Positions 7,435-15,639 of a stretch of DNA of 64,000 nucleotides are shown one piece after another. The stretch is taken from contig NZ_CP039373.1 in the NCBI RefSeq assembly GCF_000179235.2, positions 2,266,554-2,330,553 on the forward strand, given 5' to 3'. The notes under the pieces were generated by a model. The model had not been told where the DNA came from and ran no database searches. It saw only the letters and a program-made list of their open reading frames with translations. The position numbers were made by a program, and so were the translations under genes. Position 1 is the first letter of the stretch; each line of letters opens with the position of its first letter. The DNA is from Synechococcus sp. CB0101. GTDB lineage: Bacteria > Cyanobacteriota > Cyanobacteriia > PCC-6307 > Cyanobiaceae.

Positions 7435-7959
7435 ATGCCTGATCAGCCCTGGCCTCAGCCCACGCTGCATCCCGATGCCTGGGTGGCCGACTCGGCCGTG
7501 TTGATCGGCGATGTGCGCCTGGCGGCCGGGGCCAGCCTCTGGCCCACCGCCGTGGCCCGCGGCGACGTGTGCGCCATCACCATCGGCGAGGGCAGCAACG
7601 TGCAAGACGGCGCCGTGCTGCATGGCGACCCTGGCCAGCCCGTAACGATCGGAGCCGACGTGACCATCGGCCACCGGGCCGTGGTGCATGGCGCAACCCT
7701 GGAAGACGGCTGCCTGATCGGGATCGGCGCCATCGTGCTCAATGGGGTCACCGTGGGAGCCGGTGCGCTGGTGGCCGCCGGTTCGGTGGTCACCAAGAAC
7801 GTGCCGCCGCGGGCGCTGGTGATGGGCGCACCGGCCCAGCTGAAGCGCGAGCTGCGCGAGGAGCAGGCGGCCGAGCAACGCGAACACGCCCGCCGCTACC
7901 GCCAACTGGCCATGGCCCACGCCGGCCGCTCCAGCGATCCCGGCTTTTCGCAGGCCTGA
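7435..7959 (+). CDS. Gamma-class carbonic anhydrase-like hexapeptide-repeat protein
   Basis: 174 residues with left-handed beta-helix repeats (I-G/V-x-x-x-x pattern) from residue ~20 to 140, belonging to the YrdA/CaiE-like branch of gamma-carbonic anhydrases. Zinc-ligand histidines are visible in the AVLHG, TIGHRAVVHG region. The C-terminus is a charged helix. YrdA-type proteins bind zinc, but many have no measurable carbonic anhydrase activity, so the enzymatic role is uncertain. ATG 7435 gives the usual family length; ATG 7402 would add 11 low-complexity residues. Confidence 0.85.
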   Translation: MPDQPWPQPTLHPDAWVADSAVLIGDVRLAAGASLWPTAVARGDVCAITIGEGSNVQDGAVLHGDPGQPVTIGADVTIGHRAVVHGATLEDGCLIGIGAIVLNGVTVGAGALVAAGSVVTKNVPPRALVMGAPAQLKRELREEQAAEQREHARRYRQLAMAHAGRSSDPGFSQA

Positions 7960-8052
7960 ATTGCTGCGAATTCAGTCAACTGCCCTGGGGCGCACTCGGT
8001 GGCCTGGGGATGGTCCGTAAGATCAGATGAAGCACCTACGTAACGCCCAGTC

Positions 8053-8175
8053 ATGGACGCCCGGCTCCTGCTCGTTGTGACCCCGATCGCGCTGGCCGCT
8101 GGCTGGGCTGTGTTCAACATCGGCCGCGCTGCCGTGGGCCAGCTGCAGATGATGCTGAAGCGCGCCAACGGCTGA
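8053..8175 (+). CDS. psbY: Photosystem II protein Y
   Basis: A 40-residue protein with one transmembrane helix (LLLVVTPIALAAGWAVFNIG) and a short basic tail ending in MMLKRANG. Length, single helix and tail match PsbY, a peripheral small subunit of photosystem II near cytochrome b559 in the thylakoid membrane. It is a stand-alone gene followed 47 bp later by a strong terminator. Confidence 0.9.
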   Translation: MDARLLLVVTPIALAAGWAVFNIGRAAVGQLQMMLKRANG

Positions 8176-8221
8176 TCGCCGCTTGAGCGTTCGCTCGTCG
8201 TTTCTGGCCGGCGTACCGAGA

Positions 8222-8247
8222 GCCCCCGCCAAAGCGGGGGCTTTTGC
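8222..8247 (+). terminator. Terminator of psbY
   Basis: A perfect 8-bp stem GCCCCCGC/GCGGGGGC with a CAAA loop and a TTTT tail, directly behind psbY. It could also act weakly on the minus strand against the convergent gene ending at 8295. Confidence 0.9.
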
Positions 8248-8294
8248 ATGTTCAGCCCATCCCGGGATTCAGCGCATCTCGCGCGAAACGCCCC

Positions 8295-9043
8295 TCATTG
8301 CCCGAAGGCCACCTGGCAGGCCGCATTGAGCAGCTGAGCTTCGTTGGCGTTCTGCGGGGGGTAACCGTTCAGGGTTCCGGAGCGGCAGTCGGCGCGGAAC
8401 GTGAGGGTGCTGGATCCATCGTCGGCCTGGAAGGTCACCAGATCGCCCGTGGGCTGCACCGAGCTGTAGTACAGCGAATAGTCCGAATCGGGCACCACGA
8501 TGTAATTGGTCTGGCTGCTGACGGCGCTGTCCACCAGGCTGTCGATCACCGCGAAGGTGGCCAGGCTGCCCAGGCCCCAGGCGGCGGCCCGGCCCGGCCA
8601 CCAGCCCCAGTTGTTCCACGTGGAGCCGCCGTACCAGCCATAGCGCCAGGGGCGATTCACGTTCCAGTTGCTGTTCACCCAGTTGGGACGGTTCCGGTCC
8701 CAGGTGTTGATCGCCTGGCGGCGGGTGCGGTTGCGGTCATTCACCCGATCGCTGCGGTTGCCCTGGCGGGTGTCCACGCGCCCGCTGCGTTCCGCTGGCC
8801 GCGTCTCCAGGCGCAGGCTGCTGCGGTTACTGCCGCCGCTGAACGAGGAGAAGCCCGTTCGAGCACCACTCCCGCCGCGGGAGGCACCGCGACCACCGCC
8901 GCCGCGCCCGCCACCGCCTCGGCCGCCGCCCCACGGGCGATCTCCACCGCCGCCGGGATCTCCACCGCGGCGAGCAGCTCCAGCGGCTGCAGCACCAATG
9001 CCACCCCCAAAGCCAGGGCGAACCCACGCATCCGAATCGTCAT
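8295..9043 (-). pseudogene. Secreted Gly-rich/aromatic protein, frameshifted as read
   Basis: The ATG at 9043 opens a good signal peptide (RMRGFALALGVALVLQPLELLAA) but that frame then turns into random Ala-rich sequence. One frame over, starting just at the signal cleavage region, a Gly/Arg-rich segment is followed by Asn/Trp/Arg-rich sequence, a hydrophobic helix and a C-terminal domain ending in AQLLNAACQVAFGQ. Joining the two needs a one-base change near 8966-8972. The protein family is unknown, but an intact paralog with the same C-terminal domain (two Cys, NGY-P-N, EAQLLNAAC) is at 31675-32325. The start overlaps the stop of the upstream gene as ATGA, which supports it. Either a sequencing slip in a GC-rich stretch or a genuinely broken gene. 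Confidence 0.75.
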
Positions 9044-9543
9044 CGTCCGATGGCCTCCAGCAGTCGACGGCAGCCGTTGTCAAAACAGGCGATGTCCACC
9101 CGGCCGGCCTCACCGAAGGCCAGCCCCACGGTTTCGCGCCCCTCAAAGGCCGGCCCCTGCGCCTCGGCCTGCACATCGGCCAGGAAGGTGGGGTTCACCA
9201 CGCAGAAGGCGCGGTCGTTGAAGCAGAGCTCGTTGGTGGCGAAGTTGATCCAGGCGTTGCGCACGCTGGTCCAGGGCGCACCGGCCGCTTTGCGCCCTTC
9301 AATACGCACGGTGGGGTCTTCAAGGATCCGGTAGCTGATCGTGCGGGCCCCCAACCGATGGCGGTATTCGGTGGCCTCACCCACCTCCACCGCCTCCACC
9401 TGACAGGGCTGGGCCTTGCCCTTACCGAGGCTGCAGGTGGTGTTGAGGCTGTAGATGAGATCCGTTTCCGCGTGCACTGGAGCCCACCCCAACCAGCTGC
9501 AGGCGAACCCTGCACTCAGCCACACCAGCAACGATCGATTCAT
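9040..9543 (-). CDS. Exported protein of unknown function
   Basis: 167 residues with a signal peptide (MNRSLLVWLSAGFACSW ... VHA). The mature part has six cysteines, which suggests disulfides in the periplasm, and a mixed alpha/beta pattern. I do not recognise the family. It is translationally coupled to the downstream secreted Gly-rich protein gene (ATGA), so the two products may act together in the cell envelope. The start at 9543 is chosen for the signal peptide; upstream codons look random. Confidence 0.7.
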   Translation of the reverse strand: MNRSLLVWLSAGFACSWLGWAPVHAETDLIYSLNTTCSLGKGKAQPCQVEAVEVGEATEYRHRLGARTISYRILEDPTVRIEGRKAAGAPWTSVRNAWINFATNELCFNDRAFCVVNPTFLADVQAEAQGPAFEGRETVGLAFGEAGRVDIACFDNGCRRLLEAIGR

Positions 9544-9673
9544 CGCCACCCACGGATCCGATTCCCGCAACCTGATCACAGGCGAAGCGCGCGTCAAGCC
9601 GATTGCACTGAGCTGCGGCGTTGTTGACGCTCGCGCGCCCAATCGTCACGGTGAATGCATCCGACATCAACCC

Positions 9674-10123
9674 ATGGCGGCCAAAGACACGATCAAAACC
9701 GTGGCGCGCAGCCACCGGCGCTTCAACCGCGAACTGCGCCGCTGGAACAACTACCTCGCCGATGGCAACTGGAAACCCAGCTACCACAGCATGAGCTATG
9801 TGGATGGCGACGCGATCATCAATGCCGGCGGAGGTACAGATTTCCGCGATGCCCGGAACTACAACCTCGACTTCGACGTTCTCACCAACGGACAACTCAG
9901 TGCGACGCGCACCTTCACCAAGGACGGCACCACCTACAGCCAGGAGTACATCGGCATGGTGGATCCATGGGCCAAGGAATTCCTGATGTGGAGCGTGGAT
10001 GGCACCGACCAGATGCTCGGCACCATCACCCCCGAGGAGGATGCCTTCACAATCCTGTTGGCCGGGCCAGGGCACATCTGGGATCGCGTCTACGCCACGG
10101 TGAACTTCGTGGACGTGGGTTGA
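9674..10123 (+). CDS. Conserved-looking hypothetical protein
   Basis: 149 residues, no signal peptide or membrane segment. It begins with a basic helix (RSHRRFNRELRRWNNYLADGNW) and continues with beta-rich sequence containing many Asp, Gly and aromatic residues, like a lipocalin- or calycin-style barrel (FDVLTNGQLSATRTFTKDGTTY). This fold suggestion is only an impression. It stands alone, 55 bp upstream of trmFO on the same strand. Confidence 0.6.
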   Translation: MAAKDTIKTVARSHRRFNRELRRWNNYLADGNWKPSYHSMSYVDGDAIINAGGGTDFRDARNYNLDFDVLTNGQLSATRTFTKDGTTYSQEYIGMVDPWAKEFLMWSVDGTDQMLGTITPEEDAFTILLAGPGHIWDRVYATVNFVDVG

Positions 10124-10178
10124 GCGCCACGGCCCTGACGCCTGCAGTGTTTAGCTGAAGAGCAGATGGGCAGGGGCC

Positions 10179-11570
10179 ATGCAGGCCGCAGGGTTCAACG
10201 GCAACGCGGTGTTGGTGATTGGTGCCGGCCTGGCCGGCACGGAAGCCGCCTGGCAGATCGCCAGCGCCGGCGTGCCGGTGCGCCTGGTGGAGATGCGACC
10301 GATTCGCCGCTCGCCGGCGCACCACAGCAGCGAATTCGCCGAGCTGGTGTGCAGCAACAGCTTCGGAGCACTGAGTAGCGACCGCGCTGCCGGCTTGCTG
10401 CAGGAGGAACTGCGGCGCCTGGGCTCCCTGGTGATCCGCACCGCCGATGAGCACGCCGTCCCCGCCGGCGGCGCCCTGGCGGTGGACCGTGGCCGCTACA
10501 GCGCCGCCCTCACCGCAGCGCTGGAGCAGCACCCGCTGGTGACGGTGGAGCGCCGCGAGCACACCGAACTGCCCAGGCCCGGCGAGATCGCCGTGCTCGC
10601 CACCGGTCCGCTCACCAGTGAACCCCTGGCGGAGCAGCTGCGCGCCTTCACCGGCCGCGCCGACTGCCACTTCTTTGATGCCGCCAGCCCGATCGTGGAG
10701 GGGGAGAGCATCGATCTGAGCGTGGCCTTCCGCGCCTCCCGCTACGACAAGGGCGATGCCGACTACATCAACTGCCCGATGAACAAAGAGCAGTTCCTCG
10801 CCTTCCGCGAGGCGCTGCTGGCCGCCGAGCAGGCCGAACTCAAGAATTTCGAGAAGGAGAACGCCACCTTCTTCGAGGGCTGCCTGCCGATCGAGGAGCT
10901 CGCCCGCCGCGGCGAAGACACGATGCGCTACGGCCCGCTCAAACCCATCGGCCTCTGGGATCCGCGCTGGGGCGATGTGAACGACCGCGATGTGCGCCGC
11001 GCCAACCGTGCCTACGCCGTGGTGCAACTGCGCCAGGAAGATAAAGACGGCCGCCTCTGGAACCTGGTGGGCTTCCAGACCAACCTCAAATGGGGCGAGC
11101 AGAAACGGGTGCTGCGGATGATCCCGGGCCTGGAAAACGCCGAATTCGTGCGTTTCGGGGTGATGCACCGCAACACCTTCCTCGAGGCGCCACAGCTCCT
11201 GGATCCCACCCTGCAATTTCGCCAACGGCCCACGCTGCTCGCCGCGGGGCAGATCACCGGCACCGAGGGCTATGCGGCGGCCGTAGCTGGCGGCTGGCTG
11301 GCTGGCACCAACGCTGCGCGGCTGGCCCTCGGCCAGGAGCCGTTGCAGCTGCCCTCCACCTCCATGATCGGCGCCCTCACCCACTTCATCGCTGAGGCTC
11401 CGAGCGAGAAGTTCCAGCCGATGCCCCCCAACTTCGGGCTGCTGCCGGAATTACCGGAGCGGATCCGCGATAAGCGCCGGCGCTATGGCGCGTATCGGGA
11501 TCGGGCTCTGGCGGATCTGGAGCCGTTCATGGCAGTCCCATCACAGCCAGCAGAGCCAGTTCCAGCTTGA
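10179..11570 (+). CDS. trmFO: Methylenetetrahydrofolate-tRNA-(uracil-54-C5)-methyltransferase TrmFO
   Basis: 463 residues. It makes ribothymidine at position 54 of tRNA using methylenetetrahydrofolate and FADH2. The FAD-binding GxGxxG motif is at the start ([13 protein letters not shown]), followed by the family blocks [19 protein letters not shown] (with the conserved Cys), [22 protein letters not shown], and the C-terminal [20 protein letters not shown]. Full family length, no anomaly. Its last codons are immediately followed by the promoter of a toxin-antitoxin pair. Confidence 0.97.
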   Translation: MQAAGFNGNAVLVIGAGLAGTEAAWQIASAGVPVRLVEMRPIRRSPAHHSSEFAELVCSNSFGALSSDRAAGLLQEELRRLGSLVIRTADEHAVPAGGALAVDRGRYSAALTAALEQHPLVTVERREHTELPRPGEIAVLATGPLTSEPLAEQLRAFTGRADCHFFDAASPIVEGESIDLSVAFRASRYDKGDADYINCPMNKEQFLAFREALLAAEQAELKNFEKENATFFEGCLPIEELARRGEDTMRYGPLKPIGLWDPRWGDVNDRDVRRANRAYAVVQLRQEDKDGRLWNLVGFQTNLKWGEQKRVLRMIPGLENAEFVRFGVMHRNTFLEAPQLLDPTLQFRQRPTLLAAGQITGTEGYAAAVAGGWLAGTNAARLALGQEPLQLPSTSMIGALTHFIAEAPSEKFQPMPPNFGLLPELPERIRDKRRRYGAYRDRALADLEPFMAVPSQPAEPVPA

Positions 11571-11597
11571 GCAGTTCCTCGACCGGACGGCTCGCAC

Positions 11598-11603
11598 TAC
11601 AAT
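11598..11603 (+). promoter_or_regulatory. Candidate -10 box for a leaderless antitoxin transcript
   Basis: TACAAT lies 7 nt before the ATG of the antitoxin gene (11611). If it is the -10 box, transcription would begin at or next to the start codon, giving a leaderless mRNA. A clear -35 is not seen. Confidence 0.4.
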
Positions 11604-11610
11604 TTGGTGC

Positions 11611-11832
11611 ATGAAAAACCGGTCACTCACCATCCGCCTCGAAGACGACCTGGAGCAGGAGCTCGAGGCCGTCTGCGCCGAAACCGGCCGCTCCCGGGGT
11701 GAAATCGTTCGCGACGCGTTGCGCAGGCAATTGCAACTGATGCGATTCGAGCGCTTGCGTCGCCAGGCGCTGCCCTTCGGTGAGGCGGCGGGTTGGCTCA
11801 CCGATGACGACGTGTTCGCCGCCATCTCCTGA
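11611..11832 (+). CDS. Ribbon-helix-helix antitoxin
   Basis: 73 residues. The N-terminal half is a ribbon-helix-helix DNA-binding domain (SLTIRLEDDLEQELEAVCAETGRSRGEIVRDALRRQ, written here as the family pattern), the C-terminal half is the toxin-binding tail with WLTDDDVFAAIS. It stands 5 bp before a PIN-domain toxin, the standard order antitoxin then toxin, and probably represses the pair by binding the promoter region. Confidence 0.8.
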   Translation: MKNRSLTIRLEDDLEQELEAVCAETGRSRGEIVRDALRRQLQLMRFERLRRQALPFGEAAGWLTDDDVFAAIS

Positions 11833-11837
11833 GGCGC

Positions 11838-12239
11838 GTGCGGGTTTTCTTCGACACCAATGTGTTGGTGAGCGCCTTCCTTGCGCGCGGTTTGTGCGCC
11901 GATCTGCTGCGGTTGGTGCTCGCGGAGCACACGCTGGTGAGCAGCGAAGTGGTGATCAGCGAATTGCGCGAGGTGCTCAGCCGTAAGGGAAAACTGCCGA
12001 TCGCGCAGATCCATGCGATCGAAACGTTTCTGCGCGATCAGCCCATTGCACCCAGACCCGAACAAACGCTTGAGCTCGGACTGATCGATGCGGATGACGA
12101 ATGGGTGGTCGCCAGTGCCGTGCTGATCGACGCCGACCTATTCGTCACCGGTGATCAAGGCGTCCTGGCCTGCGTGGCGCCGCCGATTCCCATCATAAAT
12201 CCACGCGGTTGCTGGGAACAGTTGCGCTCGCCTGGCTAG
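11838..12239 (+). CDS. PIN-domain toxin, VapC-like
   Basis: 133 residues from a GTG start. A PIN ribonuclease: first acidic residue in VFFDTNVLVSAF, then E in SSEVVISELREVL, and the late acidic cluster DADDEWVVASAV followed by ADLFVTGDQGVL. These residues bind magnesium for RNA cleavage. It matches the 'putative PIN family toxin component' group rather than classical VapC. The active-site residues are all present, so it may be functional. Confidence 0.85.
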   Translation: MRVFFDTNVLVSAFLARGLCADLLRLVLAEHTLVSSEVVISELREVLSRKGKLPIAQIHAIETFLRDQPIAPRPEQTLELGLIDADDEWVVASAVLIDADLFVTGDQGVLACVAPPIPIINPRGCWEQLRSPG

Positions 12240-12263
12240 AGCTGGACTAGCGCCCTTCCCGCT

Positions 12264-13208
12264 ATGACCCACGCCCCACCCGGCGCCCGCCAGATCGAGC
12301 GGCGCTCCCTCCAGATCGGCGTGGCCGCCAGTCTGGTGATGGCGGTGATGGGCATCAGCGTCTACGCGCTTTCGGGCTCTGAAGCGCTGCTGCTCGATGG
12401 CCTGTATTCCGGTGTGATGGCCGCCTCCAGCTGGATCGCCGCCCGCATCGGCGCCAACGTGGTGCGCCCGCCCGATCGCGCCTACCCCTATGGCTACGAC
12501 GGCCAGGAAGCGCTGTATGTGCTGTTCCGCTCGCTGGTGCTGATCGGGATCCTGAGCGTGGCCCTGATCACCGCTGGCACCACGATCGTGAACCACCTGG
12601 CCGGCCAAGCGGTGGAGGCCGTGCAGCTGCGCCCCGTCGCCGCCTACGCCGGGCTAATGGTGGTGCTCTGCCTGGCCCTGGCTTGGCGCCACGAGATCGA
12701 CTGGCAGCGCAGCGGCCGCTGCAGCGAACTGCTGCGCACCGAAGCCCATGCCGCCCGCATCGATGGCCTGATCAGCGGCGTGGCTGGGGCGGCGCTGCTC
12801 GGCGCACCCCTGCTGGAGTCCACCCCCCTGCGAGCCCTGGTGCCGGTGGCCGATTCGGTGTTGGTGTTGGCACTGGCCCTGGTGGTGCTGCCTGAGCCGC
12901 TGCAGCAGTTCTGGCGCGCTCTGCGCCAAACCGCTGGAGCCGCCTGCGACCCGGATTTGATCGCACGCACCCGAGCGGCGGTGCAGGAGCTACTGAGCGG
13001 TATGTCGACCTGGCTGCTCGATCTCACCGTGATGAAAGTGGGGCGCACCACCTTTGTGGTGGCCTATCTCAACCCCGCCATGCCGGTGGATGGCCCCTGG
13101 CTCGATCGCCTGCGTGAACGCATCGACCAACGCTGCGGCGAGCTGCTGGGCCCAGTCCGCACCGAGGTGATCCTCACCGGGCAGGCGCCGTTTGCGCCGA
13201 TGCCATAG
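12264..13208 (+). CDS. Cation diffusion facilitator (CDF) family transporter
   Basis: 314 residues with about six membrane segments: two N-terminal helices (around residues 16-60), two in the middle, and helices around 165-215. The SEALLLDGLYSGVMAASSW segment and HAARIDGLISG carry the paired Asp/Ser-type metal-site positions of CDF transporters; the C-terminal ~90 residues form the cytoplasmic domain. CDF proteins export divalent cations such as zinc, cobalt or iron in exchange for protons. Substrate cannot be told from the sequence. The metal-uptake cassette at 1-3 kb is not linked to it. Confidence 0.8.
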   Translation: MTHAPPGARQIERRSLQIGVAASLVMAVMGISVYALSGSEALLLDGLYSGVMAASSWIAARIGANVVRPPDRAYPYGYDGQEALYVLFRSLVLIGILSVALITAGTTIVNHLAGQAVEAVQLRPVAAYAGLMVVLCLALAWRHEIDWQRSGRCSELLRTEAHAARIDGLISGVAGAALLGAPLLESTPLRALVPVADSVLVLALALVVLPEPLQQFWRALRQTAGAACDPDLIARTRAAVQELLSGMSTWLLDLTVMKVGRTTFVVAYLNPAMPVDGPWLDRLRERIDQRCGELLGPVRTEVILTGQAPFAPMP

Positions 13209-13214
13209 GACTGC

Positions 13215-13226
13215 GTAACATGTTAC
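13215..13226. promoter_or_regulatory. Palindromic candidate operator of the MazEF-like pair
   Basis: A perfect 12-bp palindrome, GTAACATGTTAC, 20-31 bp upstream of the antitoxin ATG. Autoregulatory palindromes at this place are typical of toxin-antitoxin operons. Confidence 0.5.
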
Positions 13227-13245
13227 AACCGTCGGCGAACGTGCA

Positions 13246-13500
13246 ATGACTTCAGGAGGAGGACCAAGCAGCGTCGAGCCCAGAGGGGATCGGCGCCAGG
13301 CAGCTCGGCTGCGCGTTGCCGCTCACCGCCAAAGGCTTCGCGAACAAGGCCTGCGACCAATCCAGATCTGGGTGCCCGATACACGATCCGAAGCGTTTGC
13401 CGCAGCAGCCCACGCACAGTCACGAGCCGCCAGCGCAAGTGCTCACGCCGAAGCAGATCAATCATTCATTGACAGCATCGGCCTACTCAACGAGCTGTGA
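13246..13500 (+). CDS. MazE-family antitoxin
   Basis: 84 residues. The core RLREQGLRPIQIWVPDTRSEAF matches the DUF3018-type 'antitoxin MazE family' proteins, with an Ala/Ser-rich linker and a final toxin-binding segment (DQSFIDSIGLLNEL). The preceding bases hold a palindromic operator candidate. The stop overlaps the GTG start of the toxin gene (GTGA), so the two are coupled. Confidence 0.75.
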   Translation: MTSGGGPSSVEPRGDRRQAARLRVAAHRQRLREQGLRPIQIWVPDTRSEAFAAAAHAQSRAASASAHAEADQSFIDSIGLLNEL

Positions 13501-13829
13501 AACGAGGCGAAATCTGGACCGTGGCTGGCGGCGGGGACGTGACTGGCAAGCCACGACCGGCGGTGATCCTGCAACACGACGCTTTCGACGGAACCGACTC
13601 CGTCACCATCTGCGCCTTCACGAGTGATGCCACAGATCTGCCGCTGTTTCGGATCGCAGTGGAACCCTCGCCCACCAATGGACTGACTTCAGTCAGCCGG
13701 TTGATGGTCGACAAGATCACCACCGTGTCGAGACGCCGATTGGGGCAATGCATTGGCCAACTAAGCCGTGCTGATCTCCACCGCCTCAGCCAATGCGCGA
13801 TCGTGTTTCTTGGCCTGGCCAGCTCCTAG
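13497..13829 (+). CDS. MazF/PemK-type mRNA interferase toxin
   Basis: 110 residues. Shows the MazF start KRGEIWTVAGGG, GKPRPAVILQHD with the conserved catalytic-loop Arg, the TDLPLFRIAVEPS block, GLTSVSRLMVDKI and the final basic helix. It cleaves mRNA at short motifs and is neutralised by the upstream antitoxin. The start is GTG. This is the second intact toxin-antitoxin pair within 2 kb. Confidence 0.85.
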   Translation: MKRGEIWTVAGGGDVTGKPRPAVILQHDAFDGTDSVTICAFTSDATDLPLFRIAVEPSPTNGLTSVSRLMVDKITTVSRRRLGQCIGQLSRADLHRLSQCAIVFLGLASS

Positions 13830-13858
13830 GGTCGCCCCAACCCCGCCCGAGCCCACCG

Positions 13859-15430
13859 GTGACCAGCAGCCCCGCCCCCACCTGGGACGTGATCGTGATC
13901 GGCTCGGGCATCGGCGGGCTGGTGACCGCCTCGCAGCTAGCGGCTAAGGGAGCGAAAACGCTCGTACTGGAGCGCTACCTGATTCCAGGGGGCTCGGGGG
14001 GCAGCTTCCGGCGTGAGGGTTACACCTTTGATGTAGGCGCGTCGATGATCTTCGGCTTCGGCGAGAAAGGGCACACCAACCTGCTCACCCGCGCCCTGGC
14101 CGATGTGGGCCAACACTGCGAAACGATCCCCGATCCAGCCCAGCTCGAATACCACCTGCCCGGCGGGCACAACGTGGCGGTCGACCGCGACTACGAAGCC
14201 TTCATCGCGCGCCTCTCAGCCCTCTTCCCCCACGAAGCCAAGGGCATCCGCGCCTTCTACGACACCTGCTGGCAGGTGTTCAACTGCCTCGATACGATGC
14301 CACTGCTCTCGCTTGAGGACCCGGCCTACCTCGCGAAGGTGTTTTTCAAGGCGCCATTGGCCTGCCTGGGGTTAGCCCGCTGGCTGCCGTTCAACGTGGG
14401 CGATGTGGCCCGCAAGCACATCCAAGACGAACAGCTGCTCAAGCTGATCGATATGGAGTGCTTCTGCTGGAGCGTGATGCCGGCGGACCTCACCCCGATG
14501 ATCAATGCGGGCATGGTGTTCTCCGATCGCCATGCCGGCGGCATCAACTACCCCAAAGGAGGCGTGGGGGTAATCGCGGAGAAGCTGGTGGCCGGGCTGG
14601 AGAGCCATGGCGGCGCCATCCGCTACAAGGCGCGCGTCACCAAGGTGTTGATCGAGAACGGCCAGGCCGTCGGCGTGCGGTTGGCTGATGGCGAGGAGAT
14701 CCGCGCCCGCCGAGTGGTGAGCAACGCCACCCGCTGGGACACGTTTGAAACTCCTCAGGAGAACGCTGATGTGCAGCGCCCCAGAAGCGCGTCACTCGTG
14801 GATGCCGCCCACACCCCCAAAGCCGAAACCACCTGGCGGCGCCGCTACAAGCCCTCCCCCTCCTTTCTCTCGCTGCACCTAGGTGTGGAGGCCTCGGTGA
14901 TTCCCGAAGGCTTCCACTGCCACCACTTGCTGCTTGAAGACTGGGGCGAGATGGAAAGCGAGCAGGGTGTGGTCTTCGTATCGATCCCCACGCTGCTCGA
15001 TCCCTCCCTGGCTCCGGAAGGCCGGCACATCGTGCACACATTTACCCCCAGCGACATCCAGGCCTGGAGCAAGCTCAGCCCCGCCGAGTACAAAGCCAAG
15101 AAAAGCGCCGACGCCGCACGCCTGGTGCAACGGCTGGAGGCAATCCTGCCGGGCCTTGGCACCGCCATTCGCCACCAGGAGATTGGCACCCCGCGCACGC
15201 ACCGCCGTTTCCTCGGCCGCATGGGCGGCAGCTACGGCCCGATCCCATCGCTGCGGCTACCGGGTCTACTGCCGATGCCGTTCAACCGCACCGGGGTTGA
15301 TCATCTCTATTGCGTGGGCGATTCCTGCTTCCCCGGCCAGGGGCTCAATGCCGTGGCCTTCAGTGGTTTTGCCTGCGCCCACCGCATCGGCGCCGACTTG
15401 GGGCTCAACCCCTGGGCGCTGCCGGACTGA
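13859..15430 (+). CDS. crtH: Carotenoid isomerase (prolycopene isomerase type)
   Basis: 523 residues. An FAD-dependent enzyme related to phytoene desaturases: dinucleotide-binding motif VIGSGIGGLVTASQLAAKG at the N-terminus, the LIPGGSGGSFRREG and FDVGASMIFG blocks, the INYPKGGVGVIAEKLVAGLE segment and the C-terminal CVGDSCFPGQGLNAVAFSG motif. It converts poly-cis lycopene to all-trans lycopene in carotenoid synthesis at the membrane. I chose GTG 13859, 27 bp after the toxin stop, because upstream codons overlap mazF and lack the family sequence. A CrtO/CrtD-like relative is less likely given the PGGSGGSF block. Confidence 0.85.
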   Translation: MTSSPAPTWDVIVIGSGIGGLVTASQLAAKGAKTLVLERYLIPGGSGGSFRREGYTFDVGASMIFGFGEKGHTNLLTRALADVGQHCETIPDPAQLEYHLPGGHNVAVDRDYEAFIARLSALFPHEAKGIRAFYDTCWQVFNCLDTMPLLSLEDPAYLAKVFFKAPLACLGLARWLPFNVGDVARKHIQDEQLLKLIDMECFCWSVMPADLTPMINAGMVFSDRHAGGINYPKGGVGVIAEKLVAGLESHGGAIRYKARVTKVLIENGQAVGVRLADGEEIRARRVVSNATRWDTFETPQENADVQRPRSASLVDAAHTPKAETTWRRRYKPSPSFLSLHLGVEASVIPEGFHCHHLLLEDWGEMESEQGVVFVSIPTLLDPSLAPEGRHIVHTFTPSDIQAWSKLSPAEYKAKKSADAARLVQRLEAILPGLGTAIRHQEIGTPRTHRRFLGRMGGSYGPIPSLRLPGLLPMPFNRTGVDHLYCVGDSCFPGQGLNAVAFSGFACAHRIGADLGLNPWALPD

Positions 15431-15639
15431 ACACTCTGTTCGCCAAAGACAGTGCAGCTGGCAGCGACCAACCCAACGCCACTCCATCGCGGGGGCATGC
15501 TTCAGCGACTTCATCTAGGCCGAGCAGATCGGCATCGACACGAGGCAGATGCACCATTTCGTCCCCGAAGACGCTGGATTGGTCCCCAGAGAGCAAAGAA
15601 AAAAATCCCTTGGTGTTGCACGAATACTGAACACGCAAG

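Noticed and set aside
9044-9176. N-terminal extension of the Gly-rich protein frame to 9176
   Set aside because: It overlaps the upstream exported-protein gene and has no signal peptide; the ATGA-linked signal peptide in the other frame is far more plausible.
10047-11384. 445-codon minus-strand frame opposite trmFO
   Set aside because: trmFO is certain; the antisense frame is Gly/Val/Ala/His-rich shadow sequence.
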